Assembly (NCBI RefSeq): GCF_001730315.1 | Contig: NZ_MIKC01000042.1 | Span: forward strand, 62,001 to 126,000 | Source: Enterococcus ureilyticus | GTDB taxonomy: Bacteria; Bacillota; Bacilli; Lactobacillales; Enterococcaceae | DNA length: 64,000 nucleotides | Reading direction: 5' to 3' | Shown here: in pieces, positions 8,363 through 16,617 of the stretch | How positions within the stretch are numbered: the first letter of the stretch is position 1 | Layout: the number at the start of each line of letters is the position of its first letter | Notes under the pieces: model-generated | What the model saw: only the letters and a program-made list of their open reading frames with translations | Told to the model about the DNA's origin: nothing | Databases searched by the model: none | Position numbers and translations under genes: made by a program

Positions 8363-9025
8363 ATGACGTTTTTAAAAAAATATGGCTACTATTTTCTATT
8401 ATTTGGTGTGATTAGTGATTTATTAACACCCTATATTTTAGGTATCTTTTATCCAAAAATAAACCAAATGACCACAGTAATTAGTGTTTTTGGGGATGTA
8501 GACAGTCCTGTGAGGCAAGCTTTTTTGATTTGGTCTGTTCTCTCTGGTCTATTGTTTGTTTTGGCAATTCCGGCAGTTTATTATCTGTTTAAAGACACAT
8601 CACGAAGCATGGCTGTCATACTCGCTTTAGCGATTGGCTTCTATGGTGTGGGAGACTGTATTTTTACAGGGGTGTTCAGTATTGATACGAAACAAGCAAC
8701 TTGGACTCTCTCGACTTGGATTCATAATATTGGCTCTGGCTTGGGTTATGCTGGTTTCATACTATTCCCATTTTTTTTAATGTTACTTTATAAAAAACAA
8801 AAAGAAACCAAGTATCAGCAACTTTATTTACTCCTATCAATTATTAGTTTTAGTGTTGCAGGATTTTACGGGTTCGCACGAATGCCTGCATTCAACCATT
8901 TTTCCATATTGAATCAACTTGGTTTTTGGCAGCGAGTTAGTTTTCTCTTCAACTATTTACCGATGATGGTTTTTTCTGTAGGGCAAATCAAAAATGAGCG
9001 GCAGAAGAGTGCCAAAGTAAATTAA
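8363..9025 (+). CDS. DUF998-like multi-spanning membrane protein
   Basis: A 220-residue membrane protein with six hydrophobic segments spread evenly over its length. The pattern STWIHNIGSGLGYAGFILFP in the middle resembles DUF998-type proteins, whose biochemical role is unknown. AGGAGGGG precedes the ATG. It is a single gene between two terminators. The family call is tentative; the membrane topology is clear. Confidence 0.72.
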   Translation: MTFLKKYGYYFLLFGVISDLLTPYILGIFYPKINQMTTVISVFGDVDSPVRQAFLIWSVLSGLLFVLAIPAVYYLFKDTSRSMAVILALAIGFYGVGDCIFTGVFSIDTKQATWTLSTWIHNIGSGLGYAGFILFPFFLMLLYKKQKETKYQQLYLLLSIISFSVAGFYGFARMPAFNHFSILNQLGFWQRVSFLFNYLPMMVFSVGQIKNERQKSAKVN

Positions 9026-9146
9026 ATATCTAAATATTAAGAGACAAAATAGATTTATAATTAATACATATTATTTAAATACTTCTGTTATTTTATCTTG
9101 AAAATTGATATAATAGAACTCGTAATTAAAATTTAAGGAGAATAAC

Positions 9147-9536
9147 ATGAAAAAAATTTTAGGGGTATTTTCAGTATTGGTTATGGTATTTATTTTAAGT
9201 GGATGTGGTAAAAAGGCTGAGACAGCTACATTTACCCAATCACCTATGGTGGGGTCAGAAGTTTCTATCATTGTTGAACATGAAGGAGACAAGGTAACGA
9301 AAGTATCTTGTAAAGCTGTCTTTGATAATGAGACATTACAAATTACAGATGAAGATACTGCGAAACAAGTTTCTGAAGCATTTGAAACTTCATCTAACTT
9401 AAAAGATTCAAAAATGAAATACACTGAGAAAGAGACTGTGATCACGTACGAAGCACCTGCTAATAGTGTGAAGTCTGGTAGCAGTTTTAAAGAAGGCGAA
9501 AAACAATTGATTGATATGGGATTTGAGAAAAAATAG
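9147..9536 (+). CDS. DUF1307 / YehR-family lipoprotein
   Basis: A 129-residue secreted lipoprotein. The signal peptide ends in the lipobox LSGC (C20), so it should be lipid-anchored on the outer face of the membrane. The mature part is a small beta-rich domain with VTKVSCKAVFDNE and a C-terminal GFEKK, resembling YehR-type (DUF1307) proteins of unknown function. AAGGAG precedes the ATG, and a TATAAT is seen at about 9109. It is monocistronic, with a terminator at 9567-9608. Confidence 0.8.
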   Translation: MKKILGVFSVLVMVFILSGCGKKAETATFTQSPMVGSEVSIIVEHEGDKVTKVSCKAVFDNETLQITDEDTAKQVSEAFETSSNLKDSKMKYTEKETVITYEAPANSVKSGSSFKEGEKQLIDMGFEKK

Positions 9537-9566
9537 GGCGAAATCAATATTGTTGACAGAATAGTG

Positions 9567-9608
9567 AAGGAATCTTTAGGTAGTAGTTTAACCTGAGATT
9601 CTTTTTTT
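9567..9608 (+). terminator. Rho-independent terminator after the lipoprotein gene
   Basis: GAATCT / AGATTC outer stem with an AGGT/ACCT inner stem, followed by a run of seven T residues. Confidence 0.75.
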
Positions 9609-9849
9609 TGCATTAAAGAGTAATAAGGTTGAAATAAATAGCTTTATTTAATTAATATTTTACAAAAAGAATGGATTTGTGAGGTTAGAGATGATAGAAT
9701 AAAAATTGTGAGTGACGTTAAACTGTCCTTTGAACTGATTTGAGTAAAGAGAAGAAGACGTGTAGAAACGAGCAGATTTTCACTATTCTTCTTTGATTAT
9801 TAGGTAGCAGCTTAAGTTCATTCTGTTTTTAAGTAGAGGAGGAATAAAC

Positions 9850-10755
9850 ATGATGGAAAAAGTGTCAGAGAATCGGAGAATTATGTTGGTTATTGCTATT
9901 TTTGCTTTATTACTAGGGATCGGTACCTTTGGGGACCTGGCCATTTCGAATGCAGTGATGAGTCAAAATTCATACATTGCGACATTTTTACAAAATTATG
10001 CCTGTTTTCCAGTTGGTATTGTAATCATGATGAGCGGAGAAATCATCATGCATTATGCGGTTCGATCGAGTCAGCCTGTGATCGCAAAATTATTGATAGG
10101 TGTGGCGGGAACAGGTCTGTCTTTATATGGAATATGGTATTATTTGAAATTTGCTATCCAGTATACATTATCATCGATTCAAAATGTAGAGCACAATCGT
10201 CCAATCGGTCAAGCCAATAATGATGGTGGAGCGAATCCTACACTACCAACATTGATCAATATCATTATTTGTCTAGCTGTATTTACCATAGCAACCTTGA
10301 TCATACAAAAATGGTTAAATCATAAAACGCAGGAAGAGCTTGATCGTTTGATGCGTGTGGCTATTTTAGGAATTGCGGTCGCGTTTGTCTATCTAATGTG
10401 TGTTGAAGAAATCAAAATTTTATGGGGACGTGTTCGTCCATACGAGCTAAATGCTGTTCAAGATAATTTTAGTCCGTGGTACAAAATGAATGGTCCAACT
10501 GGTCATAAATCATTTCCGTCAGGTCATTCTTGTGAAAGTATGTTTGCGATTTTCTTTCCTTTATACGCTAGCCCCAAAAATACTAAGTTACGTAAGAAAT
10601 TATTGTTTTTTGGTGTGACCTGGGGTGCTGTTACTGCAATCAGCAGAGTGCTATTAGGTTGTCACTTCTTTAGTGATGCCACGATGGGAGCTTTTATTAT
10701 CATTTTTCTTGTTTTTGTTGGAACGAGATGCGCACAATTAAAGCTTGTAAACTAA
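9850..10755 (+). CDS. PAP2-superfamily membrane phosphatase
   Basis: A 301-residue membrane protein with about six hydrophobic segments and the three phosphatidic-acid-phosphatase motifs: KILWGRVRPY, FPSGHS, and SRVLLGCHFFSDA. These catalyse dephosphorylation of lipid phosphates such as phosphatidic acid or undecaprenyl pyrophosphate at the outer membrane face. An unusual glycine/asparagine-rich linker (about 115-130) separates the third and fourth hydrophobic segments. AGGAGG is present before the ATG; an alternative start is the adjacent ATG one codon on. It is monocistronic, and its exact lipid substrate cannot be told. Confidence 0.9.
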   Translation: MMEKVSENRRIMLVIAIFALLLGIGTFGDLAISNAVMSQNSYIATFLQNYACFPVGIVIMMSGEIIMHYAVRSSQPVIAKLLIGVAGTGLSLYGIWYYLKFAIQYTLSSIQNVEHNRPIGQANNDGGANPTLPTLINIIICLAVFTIATLIIQKWLNHKTQEELDRLMRVAILGIAVAFVYLMCVEEIKILWGRVRPYELNAVQDNFSPWYKMNGPTGHKSFPSGHSCESMFAIFFPLYASPKNTKLRKKLLFFGVTWGAVTAISRVLLGCHFFSDATMGAFIIIFLVFVGTRCAQLKLVN

Positions 10756-11136
10756 AAAAGAAGCTGTGAGACTGTCTGCTAGGCAATCAGTGCTATAGAC
10801 AGGACGAATGCTATAGAAAATTTTTTTGGATTGATTGCGACCTTATGAATTACAAAATAATTAGGTTGATGTTACAAATTTGTGGAGTATCAATGGGAAA
10901 AAGGAGTATAAATAGTTTCCAGTTAAGAATAGTTTTTATAGTAAGAATGACGGGTTTTCTGAATGAAAGAAAATGCGCCATTCTTTTTATAAATTAGCAA
11001 ATTACGGATAAGTTGTAGTTTGTAATTTTTGTATTTACATATTCTAATCTTTATTATATGATTGAACACGTTGTTTAAGTTAATACATTGCAATTTTATA
11101 CATCATTTATTATTCAAATTTTTAGGAGGATATCAA
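10756..11136. other. Intergenic region between the PAP2 and purine permease genes
   Basis: These 380 bp hold no convincing ORF. A weak hairpin pairs AAGAATG (about 10943) with CATTCTT (about 10978) and is followed by T-rich sequence, so it may end the PAP2 transcript. I looked for the purine riboswitch core before the permease and did not find it. Confidence 0.5.
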
Positions 11137-11139
11137 GTG
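11124..11139 (+). promoter_or_regulatory. Ribosome binding site that decides a GTG start
   Basis: AGGAGGA at 11124-11130, then a 6-nt gap, then GTG at 11137. This sets the N-terminus of the purine permease as VKEKIISYFEIDK rather than the longer upstream reading. Confidence 0.8.
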
Positions 11140-12450
11140 AAAGAAAAAATTATTTCCTATTTTGAGATCGACAAATTAAACACGACGGTCAAGCGAGAAT
11201 TTTTAGCTGGATTTACGACATTTATTTCGATGGCGTATATTTTATTTGTTAACCCGACTGTGCTAGGCGCTTCCGGCATGGATGAAGGTGCTGTTTTTAC
11301 TGCGACTGCATTAGCCAGTGCATTAGGCTGTATCTTGATGGGGATTTTTGCTAAATACCCGATCGCAACGGCACCAGCACTTGGAATCAATGCTTTTTTT
11401 GCTTATTCCGTTTGTGTAGGAATGGGCGTTCCTTGGGAAACAGCGTTAGCAGGTGTTTTCGTCGCGTCTTTAATTTTTATTTTGATCACAATTTTTAAGT
11501 TACGTGAATTGATTATTGATGCGATACCAGCAGATTTAAAATTTGCTATCTCTGGTGGGATTGGTCTATTTATCGCATTTCTAGGTCTAAGTGAAGGCGG
11601 GATCATTGTTTCTAATGAATCAACATTGGTTGCCTTAGGCCCCTTGAATGTTGGAACGACTTGGCTGACTATTTTTGGTCTAATAATCACAGCAATCATG
11701 ATGGTCCGTCGTGTTCCGGGTGGTATTTTTATTGGGATGACTGCAACGACTATTTTGGGATTAGTAACTGGTTTAATTGAAACGCCAGCTAAAATCGTTT
11801 CAGCTGCTCCTAGTCTTAAACCGACTTTTTTAGTTGCATTAAAACATGTTGGAGATATAAATTCTCTACAGTTATGGGTCGTTGTGTTGACGTTTTTATT
11901 AGTGACTTTCTTTGATACGGCTGGAACACTAGTTGGTTTAGCGAATCAAGCAGGCTTTATGAAAGACAACAAAATGCCTCGTGTTGGAAAAGCATTAGCG
12001 GCTGACTCTACAGCGATGTTAGCAGGTTCTCTTTTAGGAACGTCTCCTGTAGGCGCGTATGTAGAATCATCTGCTGGTATTGCGGTTGGGGGACGTTCTG
12101 GATTGACAGCTGTGACAACTGGTTTATTCTTCATCGTGGGCTTGTTTTTCTCTCCGTTACTTTCAGTTGTCACATCACAAGTAACAGCACCAGCGCTAAT
12201 CGTTGTGGGTGTGTTGATGGCGCAATCGCTTAGTCAAATCAAATGGAAAGAAATGGAAATTGCCATTCCTTCTTTCTTGATTTTGTTAGGCATGCCATTA
12301 ACATACAGTATCTCTGATGGGATTGCACTTGGCTTTATCTTTTATCCTATCACAATGATCGCTGCAAAACGTGGCAAAGAAGTATCACCGATCATGTATG
12401 CATTATTCTTTGTTTTCGTAGGATTTATGTGGATTTTAAACGCGAATTAA
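11137..12450 (+). CDS. NCS2/AzgA-type purine (hypoxanthine/guanine/adenine) permease
   Basis: A 437-residue permease with 12 or more hydrophobic segments, of the AzgA/PbuG/PbuO branch of nucleobase transporters that import purine bases with protons. Family landmarks are AGFTTFISMAYILFVNP near the N-terminus, ALGINAFFAY, TFFDTAGTLVGLANQAG, and GTSPVGAYVESSAGI. The start is GTG at 11137 behind AGGAGGA; the in-frame TTG at 11062 lacks a Shine-Dalgarno. It stands alone with its own terminator and would feed purine salvage, for which deaminases lie elsewhere in this window. Confidence 0.93.
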   Translation: MKEKIISYFEIDKLNTTVKREFLAGFTTFISMAYILFVNPTVLGASGMDEGAVFTATALASALGCILMGIFAKYPIATAPALGINAFFAYSVCVGMGVPWETALAGVFVASLIFILITIFKLRELIIDAIPADLKFAISGGIGLFIAFLGLSEGGIIVSNESTLVALGPLNVGTTWLTIFGLIITAIMMVRRVPGGIFIGMTATTILGLVTGLIETPAKIVSAAPSLKPTFLVALKHVGDINSLQLWVVVLTFLLVTFFDTAGTLVGLANQAGFMKDNKMPRVGKALAADSTAMLAGSLLGTSPVGAYVESSAGIAVGGRSGLTAVTTGLFFIVGLFFSPLLSVVTSQVTAPALIVVGVLMAQSLSQIKWKEMEIAIPSFLILLGMPLTYSISDGIALGFIFYPITMIAAKRGKEVSPIMYALFFVFVGFMWILNAN

Positions 12451-12470
12451 GTGGTGAATAATAGTTAATC

Positions 12471-12502
12471 AAAAGTCATGGGACCACAAGTCCATGGCTT
12501 TT
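12471..12502 (+). terminator. Rho-independent terminator after the purine permease
   Basis: AAAGTCATGG / CCATGGCTTT stem with a short loop and trailing T residues. Confidence 0.75.
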
Positions 12503-12595
12503 ATGTTACGAGTAAAATTTTAAAATTTTGACTTTTCCACCAAAAACAAGCAAACTGTAACTAGTTGAAGAGATTAGATTGTGAGGGATGAGTAA

Positions 12596-12964
12596 ATGAA
12601 AACACCTCTTATATCACAATGGCTGGACTACGTAAAAAAACAGTCTATTGTTGAAAAAAAATTAGAAGAAATGTTAAAGAAAAAGAATCAACTGACTACA
12701 AGTGAATATTATGCCTTATACCAACTGAAACAAAATGGCTGTCATATGCGGCTGAATGATTTAGGCAGCTATTTATGTTTAAGTCAAAGCGCCTTGTCTC
12801 GTTTGGTCAAGAGATTAGAAGATAGAACACCTTCTGTAATTGAAAGAAGAGATTGTTCAGATGATAAACGTGGAGTATACGTTGAGTTGACGAATGAAGG
12901 AGCACAATTATTGGCATCGGTCGAGCAGGAAGTAGAGACTATTTTAAAAGAGTACTTTATTTAA
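12596..12964 (+). CDS. MarR-family transcriptional regulator
   Basis: A 122-residue winged-helix regulator, slightly shorter than the usual 140-150. Visible parts are the LTTSEYYALYQLKQNG helix, the recognition region LSQSALSRLVKRLED, and the wing ERRDCSDDKRGVYVELT with the conserved D-R pair. A cysteine in the wing (C83) could respond to oxidants, but no conserved OhrR cysteine is apparent. It precedes an OYE-type oxidoreductase gene by 85 bp. A perfect 16-bp palindrome lies between them, so it probably controls that enzyme. Confidence 0.9.
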   Translation: MKTPLISQWLDYVKKQSIVEKKLEEMLKKKNQLTTSEYYALYQLKQNGCHMRLNDLGSYLCLSQSALSRLVKRLEDRTPSVIERRDCSDDKRGVYVELTNEGAQLLASVEQEVETILKEYFI

Positions 12965-12993
12965 AAGACTAATGAATTGCTTTTTAGTCTTTT
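12963..12993 (+). terminator. Short terminator-like hairpin after the MarR gene
   Basis: AAAAGACTA / TAGTCTTTT (12963-12971 and 12985-12993), a 9-bp stem ending in Ts. It overlaps the -35 region of the next promoter. Confidence 0.6.
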
Positions 12994-13029
12994 ATTGAGT
13001 ATTATCTAAATAGATGCATGCGCATGCAT
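12977..13029 (+). promoter_or_regulatory. Promoter with a 16-bp palindromic operator before the OYE gene
   Basis: TTGCTT (12977-12982), a 17-bp spacer and TATTAT (13000-13005) form a promoter with a start near 13012. The perfect palindrome ATGCATGCGCATGCAT (13014-13029) covers the start site. It is a likely binding site for the adjacent MarR-type regulator. Confidence 0.7.
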
Positions 13030-13049
13030 GTTCGGATAGGAGGAATTAG

Positions 13050-14153
13050 ATGAATAATTTAGATTCAGGTTTAACATTTAAAAGAGGGTTACACTTAAAG
13101 AATAGACTTGTCGTTGCGCCTATGACTACAAAAATGTCTTTTTTTGACGGTGTTGTAACAAATGATGAAGTAGATTATTATGCTTTGCGGACTGGTGAAG
13201 TGGGGGCATTTATCACAGCAGCGGCGAATGTCCATGAAGGAGGCAAAGGTTGGGACGGCGAATTGGGTGTCTATGATGATCGTTTTATCCCAGGTCTTGC
13301 TAAATTAGCTGCGGCTATTAAAAAGAACAATACAAAAGCGATTCTACAGATCTTTCACGGTGGTCGTATGACAGATTCTAAAGTCTTGCATGGTGCTCAA
13401 CCTGTTGCGCCAAGTGCTATTGCAGCACAACGTCCAGATGCGCAAACACCAAGAGAATTAACTGAGGCAGAGATTTTTGAGATTTTAGAAAGCTTCAAGT
13501 TAGCGACTGAACGAGCCATCAAAGCAGGTTTTGATGGTGTAGAGATTCATGGGGCCAATACGTATTTGATCCAACAATTCTTCTCTCCCCATTCGAATCG
13601 ACGTACGGATGTTTGGGGCGGAACGTTAGAAAAACGATTTAAATTTATTAATGATTTGGTTGAGGGTGTCACAGACGTTGTCGATCAATCTGATGTCACA
13701 GACTTTATTGTGGGTTATCGTTTTTCACCAGAAGAATATGAAACCCCGGGGATTCGCTTGAGTGACACATTATTTTTAGTTGATCAATTGTCTAATAAGT
13801 CATTGGATTACTTGCATTTATCTAGTAGTAATTATAGAAATCATTCAGTTAGTGACGAGTTTAAAGAAAAACCAATTATCGAGTATATCAAAGAGACGAT
13901 CAATGATCGTCTACCTCTGATCGGTGTGGGAGATATTAGAACAGGGGCTGATGTAAAAGAAGTCTTAGTGAATGCTGACTTAGCTGCAGTTGGACGAGCA
14001 ATTTTGATTGATCCTCATTGGGCACAAAAAGTGTTAGATGGACAGGAACAGTTGATCAGAACCGAACTTTCTCACTATGATCGAGATGAGTTGCGAATCA
14101 GTAATGGGGTTTGGGGATTTTTAGAAGGAATGATGCCTGAACGGCTTAAATAA
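13050..14153 (+). CDS. Old Yellow Enzyme-family NADH:flavin oxidoreductase
   Basis: A 367-residue FMN-dependent TIM-barrel ene-reductase. Recognisable elements are NRLVVAPMTTKMS (FMN-binding start of the barrel), LQIFHGGRM with the active-site histidine region, GFDGVEIHGANTYLIQQFFSP with HSNRRTD (the strongest OYE signature), and the phosphate-binding GVGDIRTGADV and AAVGRAILIDP. Such enzymes reduce activated C=C bonds, quinones or nitro compounds with NAD(P)H. It lacks the C-terminal iron-sulfur/FAD half found in 2,4-dienoyl-CoA reductases. Pairing with a MarR regulator suggests induction by an electrophile. Confidence 0.92.
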   Translation: MNNLDSGLTFKRGLHLKNRLVVAPMTTKMSFFDGVVTNDEVDYYALRTGEVGAFITAAANVHEGGKGWDGELGVYDDRFIPGLAKLAAAIKKNNTKAILQIFHGGRMTDSKVLHGAQPVAPSAIAAQRPDAQTPRELTEAEIFEILESFKLATERAIKAGFDGVEIHGANTYLIQQFFSPHSNRRTDVWGGTLEKRFKFINDLVEGVTDVVDQSDVTDFIVGYRFSPEEYETPGIRLSDTLFLVDQLSNKSLDYLHLSSSNYRNHSVSDEFKEKPIIEYIKETINDRLPLIGVGDIRTGADVKEVLVNADLAAVGRAILIDPHWAQKVLDGQEQLIRTELSHYDRDELRISNGVWGFLEGMMPERLK

Positions 14154-14171
14154 AGGAGACTAAATAGGAAA

Positions 14172-14224
14172 CTGAAAGGCTAGCGCTGTTGCTGCGTTCT
14201 CTAGTCTTTCAGCTTTTTATTTTA
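14172..14224 (+). terminator. Rho-independent terminator after the OYE gene
   Basis: CTGAAAGGCTAG / CTAGTCTTTCAG stem around an internal loop, followed by CTTTTTATTTT. Confidence 0.85.
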
Positions 14225-14331
14225 AGTGAGAAAATCAAAAATAAGTTGTTTATTCTCTAAAATTTTAGTACAATTCATGTATGAAGAAAAATATTTTTCA
14301 AGGCTGAAAAAAAATAAGGAGGTAGTGCGTA

Positions 14332-14607
14332 ATGAATAAAAAATATCTAAATTATGTAGGCGAAATTATTACAGATGTAGAATACCATGGATTAGGAGAA
14401 CCAGAGGGATTTTTGGAAGTTCATATGGAAGTTGAATTACCTTTTCGTTTGTATTGTAGAATGGGGAAACAAGATTGGGAAGAAGTTGGAGAGCCCGAAC
14501 GATTAACATTGATCGATCAATTAAAAGATAAGAAATCACGATATTCTAAAAGTGATTATCAATTTTATACGTTGGATTTTTATCTAGCTAGCTTAGGCGG
14601 TTTATGA
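14332..14607 (+). CDS. Hypothetical 91-residue protein
   Basis: I do not recognise this protein. It is small, acidic in its first half (EPEGFLEVHMEVELP) and mixed in the second, with no signal peptide or membrane segment. It has many aromatic residues at the C-terminus (YQFYTLDFYLASLGGL). GGAGGTAG precedes the ATG with good spacing. It stands alone, and a 19-bp perfect inverted repeat terminates it. Codon use looks like that of its neighbours, so it is probably a genuine small cytoplasmic protein. Confidence 0.7.
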   Translation: MNKKYLNYVGEIITDVEYHGLGEPEGFLEVHMEVELPFRLYCRMGKQDWEEVGEPERLTLIDQLKDKKSRYSKSDYQFYTLDFYLASLGGL

Positions 14608-14660
14608 TTTCAAAGAAATGTAAGCGTTTAATTTTTGACTGGTTTTGATCCGAAAAATGA

Positions 14661-14714
14661 GTAAAGAAAACGAAAGCCACTTCTTAAATGAAAAATGGCT
14701 TTCGTTTTCTTTAC
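14661..14714. terminator. Strong bidirectional terminator
   Basis: A perfect 19-bp inverted repeat, GTAAAGAAAACGAAAGCCA (14661-14679) and its reverse complement (14696-14714), with a 16-nt loop and T/A runs at both ends. Confidence 0.85.
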
Positions 14715-14777
14715 TTTAAATCATAAGTATAGGTACAATGGAGTCAGCACAAAATAATCATAAAGTAGAGGGATCAA

Positions 14778-15236
14778 ATGACGATCAAAATAGAGAAAGT
14801 AGCAACGACACATCCAGATTTGCTTGAGCTCATAGCGGAGTTGAATGATTTTTTCAATGAAGAATGGGGTACAGAGATTGCTAAAGGGTATCAAAATCAT
14901 CACAACCTCAATGAAATGGCGTGTGCAGTTGTAGCATATGAGGATCAAGTTGCGATCGGGTGTGGCTGTTGGAAACGTTTAGATGGACAAATACCAGAAA
15001 TAAAACGGATGTATGTCAAACCAACAAGTCGTGGCAATGGAGCAGCAGGAAAAATTATGCAAGCGTTAGAACGTGATATGTTAGAAAAAGGCTATCAACA
15101 AGCTGTGTTAGAAACGGGTAAGGAAATGGTAGGTGCTATTGGCTTCTATGAAAGCCAAGGCTATCAGATCATCCCAAATTATGGCGAGTTTATTGGAGAT
15201 GAATTGTGTATTTGTATGAAAAAAGAGAGTCTGTGA
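14778..15236 (+). CDS. GNAT-family N-acetyltransferase
   Basis: A 152-residue acetyltransferase of the GNAT fold. The acetyl-CoA-binding segment is clear: EIKRMYVKPTSRGNGAAGKI (motif A, R/Q-x-x-G-x-G/A), followed by ALETGKEM and AIGFYESQGYQIIPNYG (motif B). The acceptor is unknown. The last codons lie inside the hairpin of intergenic repeat copy A, whose sequence provides the stop codon. AGAGGGAT acts as the ribosome binding site. Confidence 0.88.
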   Translation: MTIKIEKVATTHPDLLELIAELNDFFNEEWGTEIAKGYQNHHNLNEMACAVVAYEDQVAIGCGCWKRLDGQIPEIKRMYVKPTSRGNGAAGKIMQALERDMLEKGYQQAVLETGKEMVGAIGFYESQGYQIIPNYGEFIGDELCICMKKESL

Positions 15237-15347
15237 CATAACTCTACGAGTTATCTCTCAGACTCAAGGAATTCGTATAAACGGTGGGAGCAGAAGCAAT
15301 TCCTTCTTATTTCTCCCGATTAAACACTCCTGTCTCAACCTCTTTTT
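15224..15347 (-). repeat. Dispersed ~120-bp intergenic element, copy A
   Basis: Read on the minus strand, the element starts with GAGGTTGAGACAGGAGTG, continues with AAATAAGAAGGAATTGCTTC and TGCTCCCACCGTTTATACG, and ends in a hairpin (15228-15269) with AACTC..GAGTT at its core. It matches copies B (16453-16580), C (35101-35205) and D (52364-52478). The stop codon of the preceding GNAT gene is inside the hairpin. The hairpin plus T-run can serve as a terminator. Confidence 0.85.
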
Positions 15348-15357
15348 ATGAAGAGGA

Positions 15358-16422
15358 TTAATTTATAAGATACAGGAGCTGTTCATAGTTTTGGGATTGT
15401 ATAGGTAATAGACTCCAAATCACAAATAATAAACAGAATAAGATCATGGATGAGGTAAACCATTTATATTGGGTGAGTAAGGCAATATATTCGCGAATGA
15501 GTGCAGTCGGAAGAAAATATAAAGCAGTTGGGGCACCGATTCCTTCTGCCTTTAAATGAGCTTTTCTTGCGTATAAAGCCCCTCTCAGCACATGATAATT
15601 ATTTGTTGAGAATAAAATGGTAGGTTCATAGTCTGTATTTTTCCAGTCTTCAAAAATAATTTTTTTAGAAAAGGTCATATTTTTAAGGGTGGTTGTTGAT
15701 CGATCTTCTACTAAAATTTGATTATTTGGGATTTGCTGCGATAGTAAGTATTTTTTCATAGCAAAAGCCTCTGATACAGGTTCGTCTACACCTTGTCCAC
15801 CACTAACAACAATTTTTGCATGTGGGTTTTTATAGTAATATTCGATTGCTTTATCTAATCTACTCTTAAGCAATGGAGGAACTTCCTCACTCCTGATACC
15901 AGAACCTAAAGTAATGATATAATCAACCTTTTTTTTGATAGGAATCATTTGGTACATCCAGGAATAAAATAAATAGCAAGTAAAGAGAAAAGAAAAAAGT
16001 AAATCACTTAATAGCGCAAAAATCAAAATTGAAAACAACCACATAGGAATTTTACTAGCTCCTACAGACAATAAATAGAAAAAAGCAGGCACAGCAATAA
16101 GTAGATTGATTCCTACTAATGCGGAAAGCTTTGCGGTAACGCTACGACCTTCTTTGGTTTGCATCGTATGTGTATTAATAACAAAAAAGACGCAAACACC
16201 CAAAAATAGCAATGGAAATAAGGCATAAACAATAACGATGACTAACGTGGAACTGTTGGAAGAAATTTCCCCTAGCTTTAACAAACCGAGTAATAATAAA
16301 GTTAATGTAAGGAACAAACCACCAAAAGCAAAAATCATCCCACCAACAAAGCTGCGCCGTTCTTTTAGTAAAATAAGTATACCAATAATAATGAAAATAA
16401 TGGGGACAAAGACCAATTGCAT
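15358..16422 (-). CDS. YdcF/ElyC-type (DUF218) membrane protein
   Basis: A 354-residue protein. The N-terminal 165 residues hold five or six hydrophobic segments. A cytoplasmic or extracytoplasmic DUF218 domain (about 168-310) follows, with YIITLGSGIRSEEVPP, KIVVSGGQGVDEPVSEA and the ILFSTNNYHVLRGALYARK motif. A final hydrophobic segment closes the protein. DUF218 proteins (SanA, ElyC, YdcF) affect envelope integrity and peptidoglycan precursor handling, but the reaction is not known. The gene is bracketed by two copies of the intergenic repeat in opposite orientation. Confidence 0.88.
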   Translation of the reverse strand: MQLVFVPIIFIIIGILILLKERRSFVGGMIFAFGGLFLTLTLLLLGLLKLGEISSNSSTLVIVIVYALFPLLFLGVCVFFVINTHTMQTKEGRSVTAKLSALVGINLLIAVPAFFYLLSVGASKIPMWLFSILIFALLSDLLFSFLFTCYLFYSWMYQMIPIKKKVDYIITLGSGIRSEEVPPLLKSRLDKAIEYYYKNPHAKIVVSGGQGVDEPVSEAFAMKKYLLSQQIPNNQILVEDRSTTTLKNMTFSKKIIFEDWKNTDYEPTILFSTNNYHVLRGALYARKAHLKAEGIGAPTALYFLPTALIREYIALLTQYKWFTSSMILFCLLFVIWSLLPIQSQNYEQLLYLIN

Positions 16423-16452
16423 TATATCAAACTCTCCTTCTCCAAATAAATA

Positions 16453-16580
16453 GGATGAGGTTGAGACAGAAGTGTTTAACGCCGAGAAATAAGAAGGAGT
16501 TGCTTCTGCTCATACCGCTTATTCGGATTCCTTCAGGCTGATATGTAACTCTATGAGTTACATATCAGCCTCATCTTTTA
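16453..16580 (+). repeat. Dispersed ~120-bp intergenic element, copy B
   Basis: Plus-strand copy beginning GAGGTTGAGACAGAAGTG and sharing GAGAAATAAGAAGGAGTTGC and TGCTTCTGCTC with copy A. It ends in a perfect 17-bp hairpin (arms 16535-16551 and 16555-16571, loop TAT) and TTTTATAAAA. Copies A and B face each other across the DUF218 gene. Confidence 0.85.
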
Positions 16581-16617
16581 TAAAATTTTTGTAAGAGTAG
16601 GAGTTGATAGTAAATGA

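Noticed and set aside
10756-11136. Purine riboswitch before the AzgA-type permease
   Set aside because: The conserved loop and junction sequences of the purine aptamer were not found; only a weak hairpin is present.
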